The notes under the pieces were generated by a model, which searched no databases, was not told where the DNA came from, and saw only the letters and a program-made list of their open reading frames with translations. From JAWLEP01 sp964553045 (lineage in GTDB: Bacteria > Fermentibacterota > Fermentibacteria > Fermentibacterales > JCC-6), in NCBI GenBank assembly GCA_964553045.1, contig CAZKJG010000009.1, positions 37,298 through 101,297 of the forward strand: 64,000 nucleotides of DNA. Reading direction: 5' to 3'. This document shows, piece by piece, positions 44,125-52,769 of the stretch. Each line of letters begins with the position of its first letter. Position 1 is the first letter of the stretch. The translations under genes and the position numbers were made by a program.

Positions 44125-45618
44125 CTAGCGGCCGGAGAAGAGCTTCCTGTACCGCTTGTCCAGCTTCTTGGCCTTCTTGTTCGACATGCCGCCAAGCGCC
44201 ATGATGGCCCGTCTTATCCGCATCCGCGAGACGTCCGGGCCCAGCACTTCCATCGAGCCGAACAGCGGGGTGGATGAGGTGGATCCGGTAATGGCCACGT
44301 ACAGCGGAGCGGTCAGATCCCTCAGCTTCATCTCCAGGATATCGGCGACATGGCGGAGGCAGGCCCCCACCGACTCGGCGTTGAAGACCCTGACGCGCTC
44401 CAGCTCCCAGACCGTCATCTGAAGCACCTCCCGCGACCGGTCGCGGTCCATGTTCTTCAGAAGCAGCCGGTCGGCGTCGAGCTCCAGCTCGTCTGCGAAG
44501 AAGAAGGAGGTGAGCGGGCCCCAGTCACCCAGGGTGCTGAGACGGCCCTGAGCCATTTCGGCGATGGCCTCCAGGGTGGTCCGGTTCAACCTCCAGCCCT
44601 GAAGCAGGTCCACCAGCTCCCCCGGACTGTAGTCCTCCCGAATGTACTTCGCGTTAAGCCAGCGAAGCTTGTCCACGTCGAAGACCGGCCCTCCCAGGTT
44701 GATGTCCTCCAGCCGGAAGCTCTCCACCATCTCATCCAGGGTGAACTTCTCGCCTCCGCCGGGCATGCTCCAGCCCATCATGCCCAGGTAGTTCAGCAGA
44801 GCCTGGGGGAGGAAGCCGGAATCGCGGTAGAAGTTTATGGACGTGGGGTTCTTTCGCTTGGAGAGCTTGCTCTTGTCGGGGTTGCGCAGAAGGGGCAGGT
44901 GGCAGAAGACGGGAGGCTCCCAGCCCAGGTAGCGGTAGAGCAGAACGTGCTTGGGCACGGAGTTTATCCACTCCTCGCCGCGTATGATGTGGCTGATTCG
45001 CATGAGATGGTCGTCAACCACTACCGCCAGGTGGTATGTGGGGTAACCGTCGGCCTTACGAATCACCTGGTCGTCCACGGTCGACCACTCCTTGCGGATC
45101 TCGCCGCGCAGCAGGTCGCCGAAGACGCACTCCCCGTCGTCGGGGACTTTCATCCGGACCACGTGCTCCTCCCCGGATTCCACTCTGCGACGTGCCTCGT
45201 CCGCCGGTATCCTCCGGCAGTGTCCGTCGTAGCCGGTCACCGCGCCCTTGCGGCTCCTGCGGAGCTCGGCCAGCCTCTCCCGGGAGCAGAAGCAGGGGTA
45301 GGCGTCTCCCTGATCCACCAGCCTGTCCACGTGCTCGCGGTATATCTCCAGCCGCTGGCTCTGTCTGTAGGGCGCGAACGGTCCCCCCTTCCCCGGGCCC
45401 TCGTCCCACTCCAGTCCCAGCCAGCGCAGCGAATCGAGGATCGCCCTCTCGCTGGCCTCGCTGGACCGCTGCCTGTCGGTGTCCTCGATGCGGAGCACGA
45501 AGCTGCCGCCGTTCTTCCTGGCCCAGGCCCAGCCGAAGAGCGCCTGGTAGGCCGTGCCCACGTGGGGGGCGCCTGTCGGCGACGGGGCCAGTCTCGTCCT
45601 GATCTCTGACTGTGACAT
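44125..45618 (-). CDS. gltX: Glutamate-tRNA ligase
   Basis: 497 residues, normal GltX length. Class I motifs: HIGH-type APSPTGAPHVGTA (HVGT at 19-22) and KMSKS-type KLSKR (251-255). LRIEDTDRQRS and a CFCSRERLAELRR segment are typical of bacterial GluRS. It attaches glutamate to tRNA-Glu. The start chosen is ATG 45618 with SD GGAAGG at 6 bases; the frame stays open upstream through the inhibitor gene but without support. The C-terminus (KKAKKLDKRYRKLFSGR) is unusually basic. Discriminating versus non-discriminating activity cannot be read from here. Confidence 0.95.
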   Translation of the reverse strand: MSQSEIRTRLAPSPTGAPHVGTAYQALFGWAWARKNGGSFVLRIEDTDRQRSSEASERAILDSLRWLGLEWDEGPGKGGPFAPYRQSQRLEIYREHVDRLVDQGDAYPCFCSRERLAELRRSRKGAVTGYDGHCRRIPADEARRRVESGEEHVVRMKVPDDGECVFGDLLRGEIRKEWSTVDDQVIRKADGYPTYHLAVVVDDHLMRISHIIRGEEWINSVPKHVLLYRYLGWEPPVFCHLPLLRNPDKSKLSKRKNPTSINFYRDSGFLPQALLNYLGMMGWSMPGGGEKFTLDEMVESFRLEDINLGGPVFDVDKLRWLNAKYIREDYSPGELVDLLQGWRLNRTTLEAIAEMAQGRLSTLGDWGPLTSFFFADELELDADRLLLKNMDRDRSREVLQMTVWELERVRVFNAESVGACLRHVADILEMKLRDLTAPLYVAITGSTSSTPLFGSMEVLGPDVSRMRIRRAIMALGGMSNKKAKKLDKRYRKLFSGR

Positions 45619-45674
45619 CTGCGCCTTCCGTGTATCTTCGATTGCCTGCTGCTGCCGTGCCCCGAGGGGCGGAG

Positions 45675-46055
45675 CTACCTGCGGACCCGGACGGTGTAGA
45701 CCAGAACCGAGTCCTGCGTGGAGAACTCCACGCCGGGGGGAACGATGTAGCCCAGCCTGACCGTGGTCTCGCCGGCTCCCACCGTTCGGAAGGTCCATAC
45801 CTCGCAGCCCTGGCTGCCCATGCTGGACGGGGAGAGCCCTCCGCCCTCGTAGTCCCTGCTCACGAAGCGCAGAATCGTCTGGTCGAGGGACTCCAGCAGC
45901 TCCCAGCGGTATCCGGTCTCGCCGTCGGCGCTCACCACCAGCTCTATCTCCTCGCCGGGCCCCAGCTCGAAGGGAACTCCCGGGTCGGTGAGCTGGCGTC
46001 CGCATCCGGCGACGAGAATGGCCGAGGCAGCGGCGGCGATGATCAGGTGTCTCAT
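45675..46055 (-). CDS. Chagasin-like (I42) protease-inhibitor lipoprotein
   Basis: 126 residues. Lipoprotein signal with lipobox LVAGC (Cys18). The mature domain has the three I42 loops: GETGYRW (the NPTTG-like BC loop region), GGGLSPSSMGSQG (DE loop) and an FG loop near GEVWTF/RLGYIVPPG. I42 proteins block papain-like cysteine proteases in protozoa and some bacteria. The ATG at 46055 has SD GGGAGGT at 6 bases. As a periplasm-facing lipoprotein it could guard the envelope against a secreted protease; no target is in the window. Confidence 0.75.
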   Translation of the reverse strand: MRHLIIAAAASAILVAGCGRQLTDPGVPFELGPGEEIELVVSADGETGYRWELLESLDQTILRFVSRDYEGGGLSPSSMGSQGCEVWTFRTVGAGETTVRLGYIVPPGVEFSTQDSVLVYTVRVRR

Positions 46056-46102
46056 TGTCGAACCTCCCGGCAAGGGTGCTGTCCAGGGGCGGGGGGAACA
46101 GT

Positions 46103-46195
<93 letters not shown>

Positions 46196-46208
46196 GCGCC
46201 GGGCTTGG

Positions 46209-46237
46209 AGTATCTAAAACCCCCCCTCTTCGGTCAA
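46209..46237 (-). promoter_or_regulatory. Promoter of tRNA-Ser
   Basis: On the minus strand TTGACC (46237-46232), 17-base spacer, GATACT (46214-46209); the tRNA begins 13 bases after the -10. Confidence 0.6.
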
Positions 46238-46257
46238 GGTTCCGGCGCTTCCGCGGG

Positions 46258-46286
46258 TTGCGCGCTCCCATGGCTTGGCCCATAGT
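46258..46286 (+). promoter_or_regulatory. Candidate promoter of hydF
   Basis: TTGCGC (46258-46263), 17-base spacer, CATAGT (46281-46286), 26 bases before the hydF ATG, which has SD GAGGGGGG. Confidence 0.45.
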
Positions 46287-46312
46287 CCCCGCTGACGCGT
46301 CGAGGGGGGCCG

Positions 46313-47644
46313 ATGGCCAGAGTGGACAGAACGGTCATAGGGATATTCGGCAGGATCAACGCCGGCAAGAGCACACTGATGAACCGCCTTACCCGGCAGG
46401 AGACGTCCATAGTGGACGCCGCCCCGGGGACCACGGCCGACGTGAAGCCCGCCCTGATGGAGATACACGCCGTGGGGCCGGTGCGGATACTGGACACCGC
46501 CGGCCTCGACGAGGACTCGGGGCTGGGAGAGAAGAAGCGGCGCAAGACGCTGGCGGCCCTGGAGGAAGTGGACCTGGCCCTGCTGGTTGTCGATCCCGCC
46601 GGGGCCTTTCTCTCCGGCCAGCTGGAGGTTGAGAGGCGGGTGGCCTCGCTTTGCCGGGCCCGCGGCGTCCGGCTGGCCGTGGTCTACAACCTCTTCGGCA
46701 ACAATTCCGAGCGGCTGGCCGGCAGCTCCGCCACCGGGGAGGAAGCGCTCGAGTACTGCCGGACGGCGATACCGGACCGGGCCGCGGTGCCCGAGACAAG
46801 TCTGGACCTCTCCGACCCGGCCTCGGGAAGACCGCTTGCGAAATTCGTGGCCGCAAGTCGCCCGGAGGGCCCCCCGCCCGTCGACCTTCTTCCCTTTCTG
46901 AACACCTCGGGAGCCGTGCTGCTGCATATTCCCCTCGACGAGGAGTCTCCCTCGGGGCGGCTGCTGCGCCCCCAGGAGATGGCCATGGAGTACCTGCTGA
47001 GGCTGGGCGTGCCGGTGGGCATGCACCGGGTGGACCTGAGGCTGGCGCGCAGCGGCTCGACCCGCCTGAGCCAGCCTCAGAGGAAGAGGTTCGGGGCCAT
47101 GCTGACGGCCCTGGAGCGGGCCGGGGGCCTGCAGCTGGTTCTCACCGATTCCCAGGCCGTTGACCTTATGCACGCCTGGGTGCCGGACAGAATCCCCGTC
47201 ACCACCTTCTCCATAATGATGATCCACCAGACCTCCGGCGGCGGCCTTCCCCTCTTCATGGAGGGGACCTCGGTGCTGGACGACCTCCGGCCCGGGGACC
47301 GACTGCTGGTGGCCGAGGCCTGCAACCACGACCGGATCGCCGAGGACATAGGAACGGTACAGATTCCCCGGCAGCTGAAGGCCAGGGTTCCCGGCCTGGT
47401 CATGGAGCATGCCTTCGGCCGGGAGTTTCCCGAGCCGGAGGAGCTCCGCCGCTACCGGGTGGTGATCCACTGCGGAGGCTGCATGATAAGCCGCCAGAAG
47501 CTCTCCGCCCGGCTGGGCAGGCTGGCCGCAGCCGGCGTGCCGGTTACCAACTACGGACTTGTCCTGGCCTGGCTGCAGGGCCCCCGGGCTCTGCGGCGGG
47601 TGCTGGCGCCATGGCGGCGGGCCCTGTGCGAGGACGCCGAATGA
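46313..47644 (+). CDS. hydF: [FeFe]-hydrogenase H-cluster maturation GTPase
   Basis: 443 residues. N-terminal GTPase domain with G1 GRINAGKST (13-21), DAAPGTTAD (G2), DTAGL (G3) and a YNLF segment. The C-terminal iron-sulfur site is intact: C337-N-H339 and H386-C387-G-G-C390. HydF is the scaffold on which HydE and HydG build the diiron subcluster before transfer to the hydrogenase. None of hydE, hydG or a hydrogenase is in the window, but the gene implies an [FeFe] hydrogenase elsewhere in the genome. The next gene overlaps its stop by four bases. Confidence 0.92.
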   Translation: MARVDRTVIGIFGRINAGKSTLMNRLTRQETSIVDAAPGTTADVKPALMEIHAVGPVRILDTAGLDEDSGLGEKKRRKTLAALEEVDLALLVVDPAGAFLSGQLEVERRVASLCRARGVRLAVVYNLFGNNSERLAGSSATGEEALEYCRTAIPDRAAVPETSLDLSDPASGRPLAKFVAASRPEGPPPVDLLPFLNTSGAVLLHIPLDEESPSGRLLRPQEMAMEYLLRLGVPVGMHRVDLRLARSGSTRLSQPQRKRFGAMLTALERAGGLQLVLTDSQAVDLMHAWVPDRIPVTTFSIMMIHQTSGGGLPLFMEGTSVLDDLRPGDRLLVAEACNHDRIAEDIGTVQIPRQLKARVPGLVMEHAFGREFPEPEELRRYRVVIHCGGCMISRQKLSARLGRLAAAGVPVTNYGLVLAWLQGPRALRRVLAPWRRALCEDAE

Positions 47645-48909
47645 CCTGCCTGCCGCTCATGCTGGTTCTTCTGTCGGCAGCGGAGCAGGGGGCCCTGCAC
47701 CTGTCAATGCCGCTTCCCGAAGGCCGGCACGAGACGGTGGCGGTGATGATGGCCGGGGGGCTGCCGCCGCAAGACCCCTGGGATGGCCTTACCGAGTCGC
47801 ACCGAGAGCTGCTGTGGGTCCTGGGATGCCGCGGGGCCCAGGTGAACAGGACCTCCTGGTCCGGCTATGTGCTGATCTGCCCTCCCGGGACCTCGACGGC
47901 GCTGCTCGCCCTGGCCGACACCCTGGCGGCCGCACCCGTCCGGGAGGACAGCGGCGCCTGGGCGGAGGCACTGACCATGGAGCCCGGCCGGGTGGACCAC
48001 CCCGTTGTGCTGCGCTTCTGCGCGGAGGGAACCGACTCCCCGGCTGACCTTCCGGTGAGGACCAGCCGGCTGCTCTCCGCCCCGCCGGACACCGTGGTGG
48101 TCACCGGCCCCTGGCCCAACAGCGCCATACTGTGGAGCCACGCGGGCGCAGACACCGTGTACGACTCCGTCTGGCGTGGCCTGGGGACGGAGATTGTGGC
48201 CACCGGGCAGGGCTGCTTCTCGGCCGGGGTCTGCATGTCCGTGTCCGGCTCCCCCGCGGCCCTGGAGGAGCTGCTGGACACGACCCATCCCCTGGATGCC
48301 GCCTTCTCAGCCGGCTGGGGGCAGGCGATCGGGCTCGTGGAGGAAACCATCCAGAGCTCCCGCGGTCCCTGCCGGTCCGACGGCCACCTGCTCTGGATGC
48401 GCGGGCTGGGAGGCGGCGGGACGCTGCGACCATGGAGCGCCGAGCCCATGCCCTCTCCCTGGGCGTACCCGGCCGGGCTTCCTCCCCTGCCCGACCCCGA
48501 AGGCCCCTTTCCGCCTCCGGCGCCGCTTCGGGCCGACTCGGCCGTCTTTCGCATTAGGCTGGTCGAAGAAGACCCCGAAGAACCGCTTCACTGGGTGGCA
48601 TGCGCCCTGGTGGAGAGACTGGCGGGATCGCTGGCCCTGCGGGAGGTCGGCGGGGTGCAGTCGGTATGGCTGGCCGCAGAGCGCGATACCGTCTGGCTTG
48701 AGGGCCGCCTGACCGGGGCTGCCACCTCCCCGGCGGACTCCCTGCTGGCCCATCTTAGGCTGCTGGCCCTGGCGCCGCCGTCTCATGGCATGGTTGAGAA
48801 CTGCGCCGCAAGGGCCTCCTACATCACCGGCGAGCAAACAGAGCCGCCGGGCAGAGTGCGGCTGCTTCACGCTACGGTTGAGCTCCTGGAGGGGGCGGGA
48901 GGGGACTAG
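47641..48909 (+). CDS. Putative secreted M16-peptidase-like protein, likely inactive
   Basis: 422 residues. A signal-like start (MTCLPLMLVLLSAAEQG). Two halves of similar layout suggest M16 family domains: HETVAVMMAGGLPPQDPW then GLTESHRELLWVLGCRGA, and a second half from about residue 300 (AVFRIRLVEEDPEEPLHWVACALVERL). The zinc motif HxxEH is absent at the expected place (SHRELL), so peptidase activity is doubtful. The ATG at 47641 overlaps the hydF stop (ATGA). Family assignment is tentative. Confidence 0.5.
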   Translation: MTCLPLMLVLLSAAEQGALHLSMPLPEGRHETVAVMMAGGLPPQDPWDGLTESHRELLWVLGCRGAQVNRTSWSGYVLICPPGTSTALLALADTLAAAPVREDSGAWAEALTMEPGRVDHPVVLRFCAEGTDSPADLPVRTSRLLSAPPDTVVVTGPWPNSAILWSHAGADTVYDSVWRGLGTEIVATGQGCFSAGVCMSVSGSPAALEELLDTTHPLDAAFSAGWGQAIGLVEETIQSSRGPCRSDGHLLWMRGLGGGGTLRPWSAEPMPSPWAYPAGLPPLPDPEGPFPPPAPLRADSAVFRIRLVEEDPEEPLHWVACALVERLAGSLALREVGGVQSVWLAAERDTVWLEGRLTGAATSPADSLLAHLRLLALAPPSHGMVENCAARASYITGEQTEPPGRVRLLHATVELLEGAGGD

Positions 48910-49667
48910 TCCGCCCGCCAGGGCCTATCGCTTGCCCGCCACTGGGCGTAGTTCTCTCCGCCCACCAGGATGGCGTGCTCGGGGCAGCCGGAGAAGCAGC
49001 GCATGCATACCTGGCAGACGTCATCGAACACGGGCAGTCCGTCCTCCATTACGATGTTGCCGACGGGGCAGGCCTCGGCACACGCCCCGCAACCGGTGCA
49101 CCGGGAGGGATTCACGGAAAGACGGTACCGCCGCCGCAGCTCCTTCCACAGGCTGTCGGTCTCCTTCAGAAGGCGGCTGAAGCCCCGGGGGCCCTCCGGC
49201 CACTCCGCCCGGTCCTCGGAGAGCATATCGGCGAATTCACGGGAGGTCTGAAGCCCCCGGGCGAGCACGCTGTCGTCCTCGCCTCCCGGATCACGCTCCC
49301 GGCGGAAGTTGGTGGGCATCACCACCTCCAGAAGCCCGGCCGGCCGGTAGCCCTTGCGGGCCAGGGCCTCCCTCACCCGGGGGGCCACCTCCCCCGATGA
49401 GGCCGCCATCGTCACCACCAGGAAGGCGGCGGTGTCCTTCGCCTCCGGAAGGCGCCGTATGAAGTCCAGCACGAAGGGGTAGGTGGAGCCGGCGGCGACC
49501 GGAAAGGCCAGACCCAGCAGGTCGCCGGGCTCGAAAGTCTCCGGGTCGGTGCTCTCCAGGGAAACGGTCCTCACGGTGTTTCCGGCATCCTGCAGCCCAC
49601 CGGCGATGGAGCTCACCGCCAGGCTGGTGTTGCCCGTCCCCGAGAAGAACATCAGGTCCACTTTCAC
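48906..49667 (-). CDS. EFR1-type flavodoxin-ferredoxin protein
   Basis: 253 residues. The N-terminal flavodoxin-like domain begins MFFSGTGNTSLAVSSIAGGL (FMN phosphate loop SGTGNT). The C-terminal part has two [4Fe-4S] motifs: CTGCGACAEACP and CQVCMRCFSGCP, each CxxCxxCxxxCP. Such EFR1 proteins move electrons between ferredoxin-like and flavin carriers in anaerobes; partners are unknown. The GTG at 49667 overlaps the upstream membrane-protein stop (GTGA). Convergent with the M16-like gene. Confidence 0.85.
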   Translation of the reverse strand: MKVDLMFFSGTGNTSLAVSSIAGGLQDAGNTVRTVSLESTDPETFEPGDLLGLAFPVAAGSTYPFVLDFIRRLPEAKDTAAFLVVTMAASSGEVAPRVREALARKGYRPAGLLEVVMPTNFRRERDPGGEDDSVLARGLQTSREFADMLSEDRAEWPEGPRGFSRLLKETDSLWKELRRRYRLSVNPSRCTGCGACAEACPVGNIVMEDGLPVFDDVCQVCMRCFSGCPEHAILVGGENYAQWRASDRPWRAD

Positions 49668-50197
49668 GGGCTGCCCCCGGTGTTGTCGGAGAGGGAGACC
49701 GACAGCAGCGAGGCCAGCTCGGCCGCGTATTCCCTGGCGTCATCGGGGTCGACGATCACGGCGACCATGTGCTCTCCCCGGGAGGACACCACCTTCACCA
49801 CATGATTGAAGCCGGAGTCGAGGCTGCGCCGCTGCACCGATACCTCCCTCAGCTCCGACCGCTCCAGCCGGACTCTGGAGAAACCCCCGCCGTACACGCT
49901 GCGGAGACTGACCACTCCGGTGTTCATGTCGATGCGCACGGCCCCGCCGCCCAGGTGCCGGCGGGTGATGAAGACGGCGGCCCCTACGATGAAGATGGAC
50001 AGCACCGCAACGAAGGGGATGATTGGAGTCAAGTCCATGCCGCTCTCGTCGGCCGTCCTCAGGAAGAATATACCCATGGCCGCCACGCCCACGACCACGG
50101 CCCCCACCGAGATGATCGCCGTCCTGCCGGCCCGGGTCCCGGGCTGGGCCACGCCCTTGTCGGTGTATGTGTTACGGTTGGCCAGAAAGTACTTCAC
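49664..50197 (-). CDS. Two-helix membrane protein with PH-like C-terminus (paralogue 1)
   Basis: 177 residues. Two membrane helices (about 28-47 and 57-78), then a soluble domain with repeated beta strands (VRIDMNTGVVSLRS, VKVVSSRGEHMVAVIVD) resembling bacterial PH-like domains. The C-terminal segment AREYAAELASLLSVSLSDN is nearly identical to that of the next gene. ATG at 50197; start support is weak. The gene overlaps the flavodoxin-ferredoxin gene by four bases. Confidence 0.7.
   Translation of the reverse strand: MKYFLANRNTYTDKGVAQPGTRAGRTAIISVGAVVVGVAAMGIFFLRTADESGMDLTPIIPFVAVLSIFIVGAAVFITRRHLGGGAVRIDMNTGVVSLRSVYGGGFSRVRLERSELREVSVQRRSLDSGFNHVVKVVSSRGEHMVAVIVDPDDAREYAAELASLLSVSLSDNTGGSP
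49698..49729. repeat. 32-base direct repeat, copy 1
   Basis: Identical over 32 bases to 50272-50303. It encodes the EYAAELASLLSV region shared by two adjacent paralogous genes, a local trace of gene duplication. Confidence 0.8.
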
Positions 50198-50228
50198 GAT
50201 GCCGCCGCTCCTCTCTGCGCGGTCTGCG

Positions 50229-50777
50229 CTAGCCGCCGGCCGCGGAGGCTCCGATGTTGTCCCGCAGCGAAACCGACAGCAGCGAGGCCAGCTCGGCCGC
50301 GTACTCGCGGGCGGTGTCGGGGTCGGTGAAGAAGGCGGCTGTATGACTGCCCCGACCGGAGACGATCCTCACATGGTGCGGCGTCTGGCCCCGATGATGC
50401 TTGTATCTGGGGTCCACCACGACCTCCCGGACATCCGACCTCTGCAGCCGCAGCTTGCCCAGGCCGGCTCCGGTCTTTCCGCGGAGGACGACCTCGCCGG
50501 TGGTAGTGTCTATCGTGATGCCCCCGCCGCCCAGCTTCCTGCTGATGAAGAACATGGCGAAGGCTATTGAGAGTACGGAAATGGGCAGCGCGACAAAGAG
50601 CAGGGGAGTCATGTCCTGCCCGGATTCATCCATGACCCTGAAGAGCAGCAGGAAGACGCCGGCAGCTATCACAACCGCCCCGCCCACGGCCACCGGGATC
50701 ACCAGCCTCATCCTGGTTCCCGGCGCGGCGCTGCCCGTGTCCCTGAAACGCGGTCCGGCGGACTTGAAATGCTTCAT
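50229..50777 (-). CDS. Two-helix membrane protein with PH-like C-terminus (paralogue 2)
   Basis: 182 residues. Same layout as its downstream neighbour: short cytoplasmic head, two membrane helices (LVIPVAVGGAVVIAAGVFLLLF, then LLFVALPISVLSIAFAMFFI), a beta-rich domain (ITIDTTTGEVVLRGK, VRIVSGRGSHTAAFF) and the AREYAAELASLLSVSLRDN end. The ATG at 50777 (MKHFKSAGPR...) has SD GGAGGG; an upstream Met at 50801 lacks one. Function unknown. The pair may form a heteromeric membrane sensor or scaffold; this is inference. Confidence 0.7.
   Translation of the reverse strand: MKHFKSAGPRFRDTGSAAPGTRMRLVIPVAVGGAVVIAAGVFLLLFRVMDESGQDMTPLLFVALPISVLSIAFAMFFISRKLGGGGITIDTTTGEVVLRGKTGAGLGKLRLQRSDVREVVVDPRYKHHRGQTPHHVRIVSGRGSHTAAFFTDPDTAREYAAELASLLSVSLRDNIGASAAGG
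50272..50303. repeat. 32-base direct repeat, copy 2
   Basis: Identical to 49698-49729; 574 bases apart, in the paralogous gene. Confidence 0.8.
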
Positions 50778-50812
50778 GAAAACGTTCCCTCCGTGAACCA
50801 TGTTCAGCGTAC

Positions 50813-50841
50813 AAGCTATGCAAATGCGCTGCTGGCGCCAA
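50813..50841 (-). promoter_or_regulatory. Candidate promoter of the paralogous membrane-protein pair
   Basis: On the minus strand TTGGCG (50841-50836), 17-base spacer, TAGCTT (50818-50813). It sits directly after the ABC-F stop codon and 36 bases before the first start codon. Confidence 0.45.
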
Positions 50842-50843
50842 GC

Positions 50844-52769
50844 TCACTGCTCCTCCAGGGCGGCGGCCAGCTCGTCCCACCTCCGCTCCAGCCTCTCTAT
50901 CTTCCGCTGCAGCCCGCCGTGCTCCCGGCGCAGGCTCTCCACGCGGCTTCCCGCAGAGAGCACCTGCGGGTCGGACAGCAGATCCTCCAGCTCGCTCTGC
51001 CGCGACATCAGGGGGTCCAGCTCCCCGGCTATGGACTCCATCTCCTCCTCCGCCGACCTCCTGTCGCGGTAGCGGCGGTTGCGCTCTCTGGCCTCGCGTC
51101 TCTTCCTGTCGCGTCGGACGCTGCCCGACCGGTCCGGGCCGCCTCCGCGCATGCCTTCCCGGATGCGCTCCCTGCGCTCCTCCAGGTAGGAGGCGAAGCT
51201 GCCGGGCCAGCGCTGCAGACGGCAGTTCTCCAGCAGGAGAATCGAACCGGTGACGGAGTCTATGAGCCTCTCGTCGTGGCTCACCAGCAGCAGCGTTCCG
51301 TCGTAGTCCTCCAGGGCCTCCTGCAGGGCGTCGCGGGAGAAGATGTCCAGGTGATTGGTGGGCTCGTCCAGCACGAGCAGATTCCAGCTCTCCAGCATCA
51401 GCCGCGCCAGGGCCACCCTCGCCTTCTCGCCTCCGGACAGGACTCCGGTGGGCTTGAACACGTCGTCGCCGGTGAAGAGGAAGGAGCCCAGGAGGCTGCG
51501 CAGGTCACCCTCCGGTCTTCCCGGCGCTGCGTCCGAGAGCTGCTGCAGCACCGTCCTCGAAGGGTCCAGCCGGCTCTCCACGTCCTGGCTGTAGTAGCCC
51601 AGGGACACTCCGGGGCCCCGGCTCACCGACCCGCGGTCCGGCTGCTCCCATCCGGCCAGTATCCTGGAGAGTGTGGACTTGCCTCCGCCGTTGCGGCCGA
51701 TGAGGCCCACCTTCTCGCCCCGCTCCAGCACCAGGTCCACGTCCGCCAGCACCTTCCGGTCGTAGGCCTTGCGTACCCCCGAGGCCTCCAGGACCTTCCT
51801 GGGGCTGCGGGGAGGGGAGCGGTACCGCAGCCGCACATGCCCGGGCTGGCGGTGGGTGTGCACAACCTCGACCTTCCGAAGCATCTTCCGGCGGCTCTCC
51901 ACCATGCGCCGCATGCCGGGCTTGGCCTTCCAGCGGTTGATGAACCGCTGCAGCCGCTGCCTCAGCTCCTCGGCGTGCTTTGCCCGCTTGCGGCGGTCGG
52001 CCTCCTCCTCGCGCTTGCGGCGCTCGTAGAAGCTGTAGCTGCCGCCGTAGGAGGACAGCTCGCCGAACTCCAGCTCGTGAATCCGGTCCACCGTACGGTC
52101 CAGAAAGGAGGGGTCGTGCGAGGTGACCCAGACCGCGCCCTCGAAGCTCCGCAGGAACTCCTCCAGCCACAGCCGGGCCTCCAGGTCGAGGTGGTTGGTG
52201 GGCTCGTCCAGCAGAAGAAAGTCCGGAGCCGACAGCAGCAGTACGGCCAGCTGCGCCCGCATCCTCCAGCCCCCCGATAGGCTGGAGAGCTCGCGGTCCA
52301 TTTCGCTCTCCTCGAAACCCAGACCGCTGAGGATGGCCGCCGCCCTGCTCTCCAGCGTGTAGGCGTCGTGGGCGGCCAGGACGTCCTGAATCCTGGAGAG
52401 CCGGCCCATGAGACGGGTACGCTCCCTCTCGCCGAGTTCCGGCTCCGCCAGGGCAACGCCGACCTGCTCCATGTCCTCCATTGCCTTGCAGACGGGCCCG
52501 GAAAGCCGGCATACCGTCTTGCGCAGCGGGCCCTCCGGGAACTCCGAGAGTCTCTGGGGCAGGTATGCCGTGCGCAGGCCGTCCGCCCGGGACACCGATC
52601 CTTCCGTGGGCTCTGACAGGCCCGCTGCTATCTTCATAAGCGAGCTCTTGCCGGCCCCGTTCACGCCCACCAGGGCCGCCCGGTGGCCCCTGTCCACGGT
52701 AAGGCTCACGCCGCTGAAGACCTCCTCGGCCCCGAAGGACAGACCTACCCCCTGCAGCGTCAGCAGCAT
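50844..52769 (-). CDS. ABC-F family ATPase
   Basis: 641 residues with two ABC domains on one chain and no membrane segments. Domain 1: Walker A GVNGAGKSS, signature LSGGW, Walker B LLLDEPTNHLD. Domain 2: Walker A GRNGGGKST, signature LSGGE, Walker B LVLDEPTNHLD. A basic linker of about 80 residues joins them, and a C-terminal coiled-coil extension (about 560-641) follows, as in Uup-like members. ABC-F proteins act on the ribosome; Uup-like ones help translation or DNA stability, others give antibiotic protection. The start is ATG 52769 with SD GGAGG at 6 bases; the longer upstream frame is rejected. Confidence 0.9.
   Translation of the reverse strand: MLLTLQGVGLSFGAEEVFSGVSLTVDRGHRAALVGVNGAGKSSLMKIAAGLSEPTEGSVSRADGLRTAYLPQRLSEFPEGPLRKTVCRLSGPVCKAMEDMEQVGVALAEPELGERERTRLMGRLSRIQDVLAAHDAYTLESRAAAILSGLGFEESEMDRELSSLSGGWRMRAQLAVLLLSAPDFLLLDEPTNHLDLEARLWLEEFLRSFEGAVWVTSHDPSFLDRTVDRIHELEFGELSSYGGSYSFYERRKREEEADRRKRAKHAEELRQRLQRFINRWKAKPGMRRMVESRRKMLRKVEVVHTHRQPGHVRLRYRSPPRSPRKVLEASGVRKAYDRKVLADVDLVLERGEKVGLIGRNGGGKSTLSRILAGWEQPDRGSVSRGPGVSLGYYSQDVESRLDPSRTVLQQLSDAAPGRPEGDLRSLLGSFLFTGDDVFKPTGVLSGGEKARVALARLMLESWNLLVLDEPTNHLDIFSRDALQEALEDYDGTLLLVSHDERLIDSVTGSILLLENCRLQRWPGSFASYLEERRERIREGMRGGGPDRSGSVRRDRKRREARERNRRYRDRRSAEEEMESIAGELDPLMSRQSELEDLLSDPQVLSAGSRVESLRREHGGLQRKIERLERRWDELAAALEEQ

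Noticed and set aside
49698..50303. The 32-base repeat as a mobile-element or attachment repeat
   Set aside because: Both copies fall in-frame at the same place of paralogous genes, which gene duplication explains; no transposase is between them.
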